Source: Anaerolineae bacterium (lineage in GTDB: Bacteria > Chloroflexota > Anaerolineae > Aggregatilineales > Phototrophicaceae). Taken from it: a stretch of 6,915 bases of DNA. This document shows positions 1 through 5,350 of this stretch, in pieces (the first letter of the stretch is position 1; each line of letters starts with the position of its first letter). Made by a program: the position numbers and the translations under genes. The notes below the pieces were generated by a model. That model was not told where the DNA came from. It saw only the letters and a program-made list of their open reading frames with translations, and searched no databases. Location of the stretch: contig JANQRM010000514.1 in assembly GCA_028284565.1 (NCBI GenBank), forward strand, positions 1-6,915. The letters run 5' to 3'.

Positions 1-542
1 ACCACCGACAATTGTACGGCTTGATGCGAGAAATTATTTTGGCAACGATACAAAATCGCTCGATCCGTAAAGAGTGACACCCAACAACGACGAATGGCAT
101 CCAGTAAATCAACTTCGCCAATGATATTGAGATAGGTATCTTGTTGTCCTGCAAAGGATGCATCGGGCAAGTCCTCCGCCGTTGCGCTAGACCGCACAGC
201 ATACGCTTGATCTTCGCCGATCGGTCGCCAATAGTCTCTGACAGCATTCACAATAGATAGTGGGATATCGACTCTCAACAAAGCCTCACGAACTTGTTGA
301 CCAACCTCACGCGCTCTTTCCACATCATCGCTCGTGACCGTTGCCAACAAAGCGTAGAGTTCATCTATCCCTGAGTAAGACTCGACAAATTGTTGAAAAG
401 CCCGTGTTGTGAGACAAAATCCGGCGGGTATCGGGATGCCAGCATGTGTTAATTCGCCAAGGTTCGCACCTTTTCCGCCTACCAATGATAAGTCAGTCGC
501 ACGAATGTTTTCAAATGAAAGGATGAGTGACTGTTCAATCAA
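1..542 (-). CDS. PEP synthase / pyruvate phosphate dikinase-like protein, N-terminal part (cut by window edge)
   Basis: About 180 N-terminal residues are present; the rest lies beyond base 1. They match the N-terminal ATP-binding domain of the PEP synthase, pyruvate phosphate dikinase and rifampicin phosphotransferase superfamily. Visible signatures are LVGGKGANLGEL at residues 20-31, the GIPIPAGFCLTTRAF stretch at 35-49, and the nucleotide-binding segment YAVRSSATAEDLPDASFAGQ at 114-133. Family members use ATP to load a phosphate on a swivelling histidine domain and pass it to pyruvate or a drug. Which acceptor applies here cannot be told, because the His and C-terminal domains are missing. 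The start is TTG at 542-540: no in-frame ATG lies between it and the GGKGANLG motif, and an AAGGA ribosome binding site (553-549) sits six bases upstream. The TTG overlaps the TGA of the upstream membrane-protein gene by four bases, so the two are probably translated from one mRNA. Full-length relatives are usually about 800-900 residues. Family call is firm; substrate unknown. Confidence 0.88.
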   Translation of the reverse strand, partial: MIEQSLILSFENIRATDLSLVGGKGANLGELTHAGIPIPAGFCLTTRAFQQFVESYSGIDELYALLATVTSDDVERAREVGQQVREALLRVDIPLSIVNAVRDYWRPIGEDQAYAVRSSATAEDLPDASFAGQQDTYLNIIGEVDLLDAIRRCWVSLFTDRAILYRCQNNFSHQAVQLSV

Positions 543-1213
543 AATAAGTCCTTAGCACCAAGAATCAAAAAGATACAGCCAAAGATTAGGGGCATCCAAA
601 TGCCAACAGGACGACTATACGTATCCAGTGTCTGTTTAATCCAATTCAGGCGCACACCAGCCGTTTCTGGAAAAGCAAAATAGATACCAACAGGGACAAT
701 TACAGCCAAACAAAAGACAAGAACATCCAGCAGGACAATCAAAAGTTTTGAGGGTAAAACGAGGTCACTAACAAGCAACACAGAAATAGAAGACATGAAA
801 ATCGCCAAATTCTTGAAATTAACGACTGTCACAACAGCACCGATCACAAAGGCTTTAGCAGGTGTAATCTTGTCCAAAAGCGTGAAGAGTCGCGGTGGTT
901 GTTTCTCGATGGAAGGGGGTTTTCGCCAGTTGCGCCAACTGACCCACAAGAGTAGTAGCCCCAAAATGATCAACACAATCGACCCTACGAGACTGGGTTC
1001 TTCTGCAGGTGTTTCTGTTGCCGTGTAGCTATAATTCAACACCACAGCCGATACACCAATCACGGTATATGCCCCGACATAGCCTAACACATAGCCGATG
1101 CCATTACGCCAACCCTGCTCTGAAAGGAGGAGCAGAATAACAATCGTAATTGACCCGAATGACAAAATGCCACCCGATGCCAAAACCAGCGATTGAATGA
1201 GTACAGGAAACAT
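539..1213 (-). CDS. GAP/Sap-family integral membrane protein (six helices)
   Basis: A 224-residue, strongly hydrophobic protein with about six membrane segments, near residues 5-30, 38-60, 74-92, 119-146, 153-180 and 202-221. A basic cytoplasmic loop (WRNWRKPP, 93-100) lies between the third and fourth. The pattern, with an NFKNL motif (132-136) in the fourth helix, resembles the GAP family (peptidoglycolipid or sulfolipid addressing protein), relatives of LysE-type exporters. In mycobacteria such proteins are linked to moving cell-envelope lipids; the substrate here is unknown. ATG at 1213 is preceded by AGGGA with a nine-base gap, a modest ribosome binding site that could pair with the CCCT just after it. 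The stop overlaps the TTG start of the PEP synthase-like gene, indicating an operon with this gene first. Alternative: another LysE-like transporter. The membrane topology is clear; the family name is by eye. Confidence 0.72.
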   Translation of the reverse strand: MFPVLIQSLVLASGGILSFGSITIVILLLLSEQGWRNGIGYVLGYVGAYTVIGVSAVVLNYSYTATETPAEEPSLVGSIVLIILGLLLLWVSWRNWRKPPSIEKQPPRLFTLLDKITPAKAFVIGAVVTVVNFKNLAIFMSSISVLLVSDLVLPSKLLIVLLDVLVFCLAVIVPVGIYFAFPETAGVRLNWIKQTLDTYSRPVGIWMPLIFGCIFLILGAKDLF

Positions 1214-1394
1214 AGAGGGCTTTCCCTAATAAACTACCACCATTGCCAAACTTAGAACTATGCAACCCACTTTTGGTCACCAGTCAATATGGCAACTGTT
1301 AAATAATGTTCAAAAATGCAAGGTATTACCATAACTAGTTCTTAACAATATAGCCGAACTCGTCTGACTTGTACATCAACGTCAAATGATATGA

Positions 1395-1426
1395 GATTGC
1401 TCAAATGCCTCCTGATAATAGCAATC
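1395..1426. repeat. 7-bp inverted repeat with 18-bp spacer
   Basis: GATTGCT at 1395-1401 and AGCAATC at 1420-1426 are exact reverse complements. It could be a weak stem-loop or a two-half binding site in the divergent promoter region. A repeat of this size may also arise by chance. Confidence 0.25.
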
Positions 1427-1479
1427 ACTCCTAACGCTTTACCGATTACATCCCTACGCCGTTTCCCAAAATAGACTAT

Positions 1480-1496
1480 CCTATGTTATACATAGG
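1480..1496. promoter_or_regulatory. 17-bp palindrome, candidate operator
   Basis: CCTATGT-TAT-ACATAGG has perfect 7-bp arms around a 3-bp centre, and lies 53 bases before the ATG of the secreted SH3b protein. The middle contains TATACA and TATGTT, both loosely like a -10 box, so a dimeric repressor binding here would block transcription of that gene. No good -35 box is visible 16-18 bases upstream. The symmetry is seen directly; the regulatory role is inferred. Confidence 0.4.
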
Positions 1497-1534
1497 CTGA
1501 CCGCGGTTCATTTATTCGGTTATGTTGGGAAAAT

Positions 1535-1540
1535 AAGGAG
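1535..1540 (+). promoter_or_regulatory. Ribosome binding site of the secreted SH3b protein
   Basis: AAGGAG lies nine bases before the ATG at 1550, close to the ideal Shine-Dalgarno sequence, and fixes that start. The signal peptide begins right at this ATG, which agrees. Confidence 0.8.
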
Positions 1541-1549
1541 TAAGACCAT

Positions 1550-3154
1550 ATGACACGTTTCAAAGCGTTATCGTGGCGCGTTGTCGTGCTGGCAACCTGT
1601 CTACTGCTACTGGCGGTTCCGGTACTCGCGCAAGGTGGGGTACTAACCTACGGAGGCGGCACCTCCGGCACCTTCTCTGCCACAGCACCGCTAGCTTTCT
1701 ACTCATTTACAGGCAATACAGACGACTTGGTATCCATTCAGGTCTTAGCTTTGTCGCCGGGTTTACAGCCTGCCATCGCCTTGAATGCCCCCAATCAACA
1801 ACAACTGGCATTTAACGCGGGCGACCCCTTCAATCCGGGAACAGCACGCATTACCTATAAACTAACACAAACCGGACTCTATACAATCCTCGTCAGTAGC
1901 AACGGAGGGACAGGGGATTTTGCGGTTCGACTGGATGGCGGTCCCGCACCACAAGCCGTCCCAGTCTCAGACAACGCCCCCTCCGAAACCACACTCGACG
2001 CAACCGTCCAATCACAGGTCTTTTCAGTACAAGCCAATCCCGATTCCATGACGACAGTGACCATTAGTAGCAATACACCGGGCTTTGAATTCACAGCTGT
2101 TGTCCGTAACAACAACGGGCAGACAATTGCCACCTTCGTCGGCAACGATACTCAACCCATACTAGCAACCATCCCGCAAGGAACCGGGACATTTGATATT
2201 GAAGTGCGCCCCTCGATTCCAGCTACACAAGGCAATATTCAAGTCACCATCGGGCTTGTAACACAAACTGATGCGCCCGTTCCGCCACCGCCAACTGCCA
2301 CAGTGGATGCCCCACCAGCGACCACCGAAGAAGCTCCCGGACCCATCGCAACAGAAGAGGTGACAGACGCTTGTCGCGCGGTGAACGCAAGCAACAATGC
2401 GGTGAATGTCCGTAGCGGACCCGGTACGGCTTACAACATCGTGGGTACGTTCCAGCCTAATACAGAGCGTGCTGTCATAGGTGTCAATACCGCCACAGGC
2501 TGGTATGTGATAACAACCACAACAAGTGGTCAGGGCTGGGTTCTAAACACGCTAGTGACTCTCGTTGGCAATTGTAGTGGATTGACCGAAATTCCCGCAC
2601 CAGACCCATCCGTGATTGCGACTCCAGTACCGCCCACCGCGACCTATACGCCAACCACAGGTGCAGGACAGCCAACAGCGACCTATACGCCATCCTACAC
2701 GCCGACTACAGATGCGGGACAGCCAACAGCGACTCCCACACCATCCTACACACCAACATTGACACCGCAACCACAGATTGCACCTGAAGACCCGCGCTTC
2801 AATAATCCCTTGACCATTCCGCTGGATAGCACCGCATCTGTGTTGGACTTTGTGTCCTATCCGGGTGGGGATACAGAAGATCGTGTCGCATGGGACATCA
2901 CTGGCATGAATTCCAACTCATCATTGCCCGGTGGACGCGCTAGATTGGTGATTTCCGCGACCTGCTTTGGTGAAAATACCGACCAGATTCAATTCTTCAC
3001 AGGAGGGAATACCTACGCCTGTGGTCAAACCATTGTAGACCGAGAAGTGACCTTCAACTCAAAGACCGGCAGTGTCGTCATTACGGCTGTCGGCGGTCAA
3101 GGCACTTACGTCCAATGGGTACTGACAGGCACAGCAACCCGCATCAATAATTAG
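1550..3154 (+). CDS. Secreted modular protein with bacterial SH3 domain and Pro/Thr linker
   Basis: A 534-residue exported protein. A signal peptide (residues 1-27) has basic TRFKALSWR, a hydrophobic core and a VLA/Q cleavage site; C17 lies inside the core and is not a lipobox. Two beta-rich modules follow, about 28-130 and 143-237. The first (YSFTGNTDDLVSIQV ... GLYTILVSSNGGTGDFAVRLDG) resembles the bacterial pre-peptidase C-terminal (PPC) domain; the second is similar but weaker. A Pro/Ala/Thr spacer leads to an SH3b domain at 275-342 (AVNVRSGPGTAYNIVGTF ... GWYVI ... GWVLNTLV). A linker at 350-410 carries a 17-residue repeat. An unassigned domain (about 411-534) ends the protein. The mature chain has only four cysteines, C275/C342 bracketing SH3b and C472/C491 in the last domain, suggesting two disulfides. 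SH3b domains commonly bind cell wall or protein ligands; no catalytic motif is visible. Likely an envelope or extracellular binding protein, apparently transcribed alone. Exact role unknown. Confidence 0.85.
   Translation: MTRFKALSWRVVVLATCLLLLAVPVLAQGGVLTYGGGTSGTFSATAPLAFYSFTGNTDDLVSIQVLALSPGLQPAIALNAPNQQQLAFNAGDPFNPGTARITYKLTQTGLYTILVSSNGGTGDFAVRLDGGPAPQAVPVSDNAPSETTLDATVQSQVFSVQANPDSMTTVTISSNTPGFEFTAVVRNNNGQTIATFVGNDTQPILATIPQGTGTFDIEVRPSIPATQGNIQVTIGLVTQTDAPVPPPPTATVDAPPATTEEAPGPIATEEVTDACRAVNASNNAVNVRSGPGTAYNIVGTFQPNTERAVIGVNTATGWYVITTTTSGQGWVLNTLVTLVGNCSGLTEIPAPDPSVIATPVPPTATYTPTTGAGQPTATYTPSYTPTTDAGQPTATPTPSYTPTLTPQPQIAPEDPRFNNPLTIPLDSTASVLDFVSYPGGDTEDRVAWDITGMNSNSSLPGGRARLVISATCFGENTDQIQFFTGGNTYACGQTIVDREVTFNSKTGSVVITAVGGQGTYVQWVLTGTATRINN
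2642..2758 (+). repeat. 51-bp in-frame tandem repeat (Pro/Thr linker)
   Basis: Two full 51-bp units (2642-2692 and 2693-2743) and a partial third (from 2744) encode the 17-residue repeat TYTPTTGAGQPTATYTP / SYTPTTDAGQPTATPTP / SYTPT, residues 365-403 of the secreted protein. The segment GGACAGCCAACAGCGAC is identical in both units. Since the unit is a multiple of three, copy changes by slippage would lengthen or shorten the linker without breaking the frame. Confidence 0.8.
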
Positions 3155-3164
3155 CAATTCTCAC

Positions 3165-3191
3165 AGGGGTGATGAATAACTCATCGCCCCT
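3165..3191 (+). terminator. Stem-loop after the secreted-protein gene
   Basis: AGGGGTGATGA (3165-3175) pairs with TCATCGCCCCT (3181-3191) over 11 positions with one G-U pair, around a 5-base loop. It starts 11 bases after the stop codon. The stem is strong, but no T-run follows, so it is either an atypical terminator or an mRNA 3'-end stabiliser. Confidence 0.55.
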
Positions 3192-3195
3192 ATCC

Positions 3196-3206
3196 TATGA
3201 TAAAAT
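3196..3206 (+). promoter_or_regulatory. Possible -10 region for the AraC-type gene
   Basis: TATGATAAAAT holds two overlapping hexamers (TATGAT and TAAAAT), each one base from TATAAT, 47-57 bases before the GTG start at 3253. It lies just after the stem-loop, where a new transcript would be expected. No good -35 box is visible, so this is tentative. Confidence 0.3.
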
Positions 3207-3252
3207 AGTCCCTATTGCTTGATTCGTGCCAGCGAGCATAAGGGGATAAATC

Positions 3253-4143
3253 GTGACCAAATCACCCATCCCAACCTTTCAGTTTAGCCCCAAGCGCCTC
3301 GCCGATATCCCCTTCGAGATTGTGCGCTTTGAGGAACTCCCAGCAATAGCGACTCGTCCCTCCCCCCGTCGTCGTACTTTCTATGAGATATTCTGGATTA
3401 ACGAGGGCAGTGGCTCTCACCACATTGATTTTGAAGCATGGGAAATTACCAAAAACTCCCTTCACTTTATTACCCCCAGACAGGTCACCTTCTGGGATGT
3501 TGAGCGACAAGTCAGTGGCTATGCCCTACTCTTTACACCAGATTTCTTTGCCACCAATCTCTTAGAGCAAGTCACCTTGCAAAGTTTCGATTTTTTCCAT
3601 CACTCAACCCGAAAACCCATAATTGAGATAACAGGGACAGTCGTGAACCGCTTTAATACCCTTTGTGAGGAGATGGTATCGGAATACACCAGCGAACATT
3701 ACGGACGTTTTACACTCCTGCAATGTCAATTGACGACACTGCTCATTCATATCCAACGGCACTATACACATATGAACCCTATCACTCACAAGTCCTCTAG
3801 CGATAAATTCATTGATGATTTTCGTCAACTGATTGAAGAACACTTTCAAGAGGTAAAAAATATACAAGATTACGCGCGGATGCTGAATGTGACAGCAGGG
3901 CATTTAAGAGATGTCACAAGGGACAAATTAGGAGTCACCCCCAGCTATTTACTGAATCAGCGCATCATACTTGAAATCAAACGCCTGCTAACCCACTCCG
4001 AAACAACCATTGCAGAAATTGCTCAACAATTGCAATACGATGACCCCTCCTACTTCTCACGCTTTTTCAAACGCGAAGCAGGCATAAGCCCAACCGCTTT
4101 CCGGCAACACATCCGCGAAAAGTACCAGCATTCCCACGATTAA
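3253..4143 (+). CDS. AraC-family transcriptional regulator
   Basis: A 296-residue DNA-binding regulator. The N-terminal part is a cupin-like sensor (about 43-100: FYEIFWINEGSGSHHIDFEAWEI ... LHFITPRQVTFWDVE ... GYALLFTPDFF), the fold that binds a small effector in AraC proteins. A helical connector spans about 125-185. The C-terminal 100 residues hold the two helix-turn-helix motifs: first near 203-227 (NIQDYARMLNVTAGHLRDVTR), second near 252-275 (TIAEIAQQLQYDDPSYFSRFFKRE), followed by the GISPTAFR signature (277-284). Length is typical for the family. The start is GTG at 3253, with AAGGGG at 3240-3245 seven bases upstream. The N-domain wording resembles regulators common in Bacteroidota and Chloroflexota. 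The nearest target by position is the exported hydrolase gene downstream in the same direction; this is inference. Effector unknown. Confidence 0.92.
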   Translation: MTKSPIPTFQFSPKRLADIPFEIVRFEELPAIATRPSPRRRTFYEIFWINEGSGSHHIDFEAWEITKNSLHFITPRQVTFWDVERQVSGYALLFTPDFFATNLLEQVTLQSFDFFHHSTRKPIIEITGTVVNRFNTLCEEMVSEYTSEHYGRFTLLQCQLTTLLIHIQRHYTHMNPITHKSSSDKFIDDFRQLIEEHFQEVKNIQDYARMLNVTAGHLRDVTRDKLGVTPSYLLNQRIILEIKRLLTHSETTIAEIAQQLQYDDPSYFSRFFKREAGISPTAFRQHIREKYQHSHD

Positions 4144-4155
4144 TCTCTTATCGCC

Positions 4156-4214
4156 CCTCATGATTAACATTACTCTGTAAATGTGTACACGTCTTTAGGT
4201 CAACTATCATGAGG
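4156..4214 (+). promoter_or_regulatory. 9-bp inverted repeat spanning the leader of the hydrolase gene
   Basis: CCTCATGAT (4156-4164) and ATCATGAGG (4206-4214) are perfect reverse complements 41 bases apart. The right arm overlaps the GAGGA ribosome binding site (4211-4215) used by the ATG at 4227, and covers the alternative ATG at 4209. If both arms are in the mRNA, pairing would hide the start region. On DNA, the paired TCATGA cores could instead be regulator half-sites. A GTGTACAC palindrome (4183-4190) lies between the arms. Confidence 0.35.
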
Positions 4215-4226
4215 AAAATTCAAGCC

Positions 4227-5132
4227 ATGAAATATAAACTATGGACTGTCTTTTGTACAATTATCGTGGCAATGACGATTTCCGTCTCTGCCCAAGATGA
4301 TGGGGCTACAATCGATGTCTTTGAGCGCGAAAGTGGCTTAACAGTAACCGTACAAGATTTAGGGGACGTTGTTGTGCATAGCTTAACTGCACCCGAAGCG
4401 GTTTTTGCCAATAGCACTCACATTGTGGAAACATCCAATAGCTTAGTCTTAATCGATACCCAATTCCTGCTCCCGCTTGCCCTCGATTATCGTGCCTATG
4501 CTGATAATTTAGACAAGCCGATTGAACACCTGATTATTACACACGCACATCCCGATCATTTTTTGGGTGGTGAAGCCTTTAATGATGTGGATATTTATGC
4601 TTTGGAGGAAGTGGCAGAGGCAATTGCTGAAAATGGTCAGGCAGAAGTGGATGAGAAACAAGCAGATTTCGGAGAGGCGATTGCCAGCACATTTGTCGTA
4701 CCCGAAGTATTAGATATAGACGAAGTAGAAATCGATGGGGTAGTCTTCCAGTTTGAAACAGTAGTCGATGCTGAAGCAGAAATTCAACTGGTCACGACTG
4801 TACCTGAGTATGGCATCGTCGCTGTTGGTGATATTGTATATAGTGGTGTTCATTTGATTCTGGCTGGTCCCCCACCCACGTGGATTGAGGCTCTTGAAAA
4901 CTTACAAGCCAATAGCGAGGACTACCCTATAGTGTTAGCAGGTCATGGCTTGCCGGGAACCCCTGAGCTATATGATGACAATGTCGCTTGGTTATTCACA
5001 GCCGCTGAACTGATGGGAACGGTTGATACCGGTGAAGAATTCAAAGCTGGTCTCGTTGAAGCATTCCCTGATTTGGGAATGGATTTAGCCATTGATTTTG
5101 TTCTGCCATTTTTGTTCCCTACTGACGAGTAG
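4227..5132 (+). CDS. Exported metallo-beta-lactamase-fold hydrolase
   Basis: A 301-residue protein counted from ATG 4227. A signal peptide (MKYKLWTVFCTIIVAMTISVSA, cut before QDD) sends it out of the cytoplasm. The metal site shows THAHPDH (105-111; ligands H106, H108, D110, H111), a bridging Asp in VGD (D202), and the last His in AGHGLPG (H240). The usual third His between them appears to be Glu (E183, in DAEAE). The fold starts with STHIVETSNSLVLIDTQF (63-80). This fold cleaves ester, amide, thioester or phosphate bonds in many families; the substrate here is unknown, and there is no reason to call it an antibiotic resistance enzyme. Start choice: GAGGA (4211-4215) precedes ATG 4227 by 11 bases and gives a 22-residue signal peptide; ATG 4209 in the same frame is possible with only a weak AGG. 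It follows the AraC-type gene by 83 bases and may be its target. Confidence 0.85.
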   Translation: MKYKLWTVFCTIIVAMTISVSAQDDGATIDVFERESGLTVTVQDLGDVVVHSLTAPEAVFANSTHIVETSNSLVLIDTQFLLPLALDYRAYADNLDKPIEHLIITHAHPDHFLGGEAFNDVDIYALEEVAEAIAENGQAEVDEKQADFGEAIASTFVVPEVLDIDEVEIDGVVFQFETVVDAEAEIQLVTTVPEYGIVAVGDIVYSGVHLILAGPPPTWIEALENLQANSEDYPIVLAGHGLPGTPELYDDNVAWLFTAAELMGTVDTGEEFKAGLVEAFPDLGMDLAIDFVLPFLFPTDE

Positions 5133-5150
5133 AATACATCCCGCGATGCC

Positions 5151-5174
5151 GAGACTCTCAATTAGGGGAGTCTC
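5151..5174 (+). terminator. Stem-loop after the hydrolase gene
   Basis: GAGACTCTC (5151-5159) pairs with GGGAGTCTC (5166-5174) over nine positions with one G-U pair and a 6-base loop, 19 bases after the stop. As with the hairpin at 3165, no T-run follows. Likely the transcript end of the hydrolase gene. Confidence 0.55.
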
Positions 5175-5215
5175 TCCATAATCCTCAATCATGAGGCATT
5201 ATCCTAATAATCTAT

Positions 5216-5225
5216 ACAGTACTGT
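5216..5225. promoter_or_regulatory. 10-bp perfect palindrome, candidate operator
   Basis: ACAGTACTGT is fully self-complementary and lies 126 bases before the TTG start of the oxidoreductase gene, in an AT-rich leader. QorB-type genes are often controlled by HxlR/DUF24 repressors that bind sites with TACT/AGTA symmetry, so this could be such a site. No such repressor gene is in the window. Tentative. Confidence 0.28.
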
Positions 5226-5337
5226 CAAAGATTTGAAGTCGCTTGATCGTAATATAGATATTATTGTCAGCATGTTGGGAAGTTTGGAAAAAAGTATATA
5301 CAAGGTGCTGGGAAGAGTTTGACCATCATTAAACATT

Positions 5338-5344
5338 AAGGAGG
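5338..5344 (+). promoter_or_regulatory. Ribosome binding site deciding a TTG start
   Basis: AAGGAGG sits six bases before TTG 5351. This near-perfect Shine-Dalgarno sequence, together with the dinucleotide-binding motif starting right after the first residues, supports TTG as the start. Confidence 0.8.
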
Positions 5345-5350
5345 AAGACG

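Larger units (their letters stand above)
1214..1549. other. Divergent intergenic region, 336 bases
   Basis: This AT-richer stretch separates the leftward membrane-protein operon from the rightward secreted-protein gene, so it should hold both promoters. I see no convincing coding frame. It contains a 7-bp inverted repeat (GATTGCT 1395-1401 / AGCAATC 1420-1426), a palindrome at 1480-1496, small palindromes such as AACTAGTT near 1334 and TGGTCACCA near 1273, and a clear ribosome binding site at 1535-1540. No good pair of -35 and -10 boxes could be fixed by eye on either strand. Confidence 0.6.

Noticed and set aside
795..1028. Plus-strand open frame inside the membrane-protein gene
   Set aside because: It is antisense to the clear six-helix membrane protein and shows no domain of its own.
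1598..1600. C17 of the secreted protein as a lipoprotein cysteine
   Set aside because: It lies inside the hydrophobic core (LATCLLLLAV) with no proper lipobox ending, and a better signal peptidase I site (VLA/Q) follows at residue 27.
2642..2758. Tandem repeat considered as a CRISPR-like array
   Set aside because: The period is 51 bp with no unique spacers, and it encodes a regular Pro/Thr linker in frame within a larger gene.
2484..2770. Antisense open frames over the Pro/Thr linker
   Set aside because: They mirror the repetitive linker (Trp/Arg-rich, low complexity) and have no recognisable protein features.
3184..4158. Shared ATCGCCCCT near 3183-3191 and 4150-4158
   Set aside because: One copy is the arm of the stem-loop after the secreted-protein gene; the other has no partner arm, so the match looks accidental.
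4183..4190. GTGTACAC palindrome as an AraC binding site
   Set aside because: AraC proteins normally bind longer direct repeats, and an 8-bp palindrome is expected by chance at this scale.
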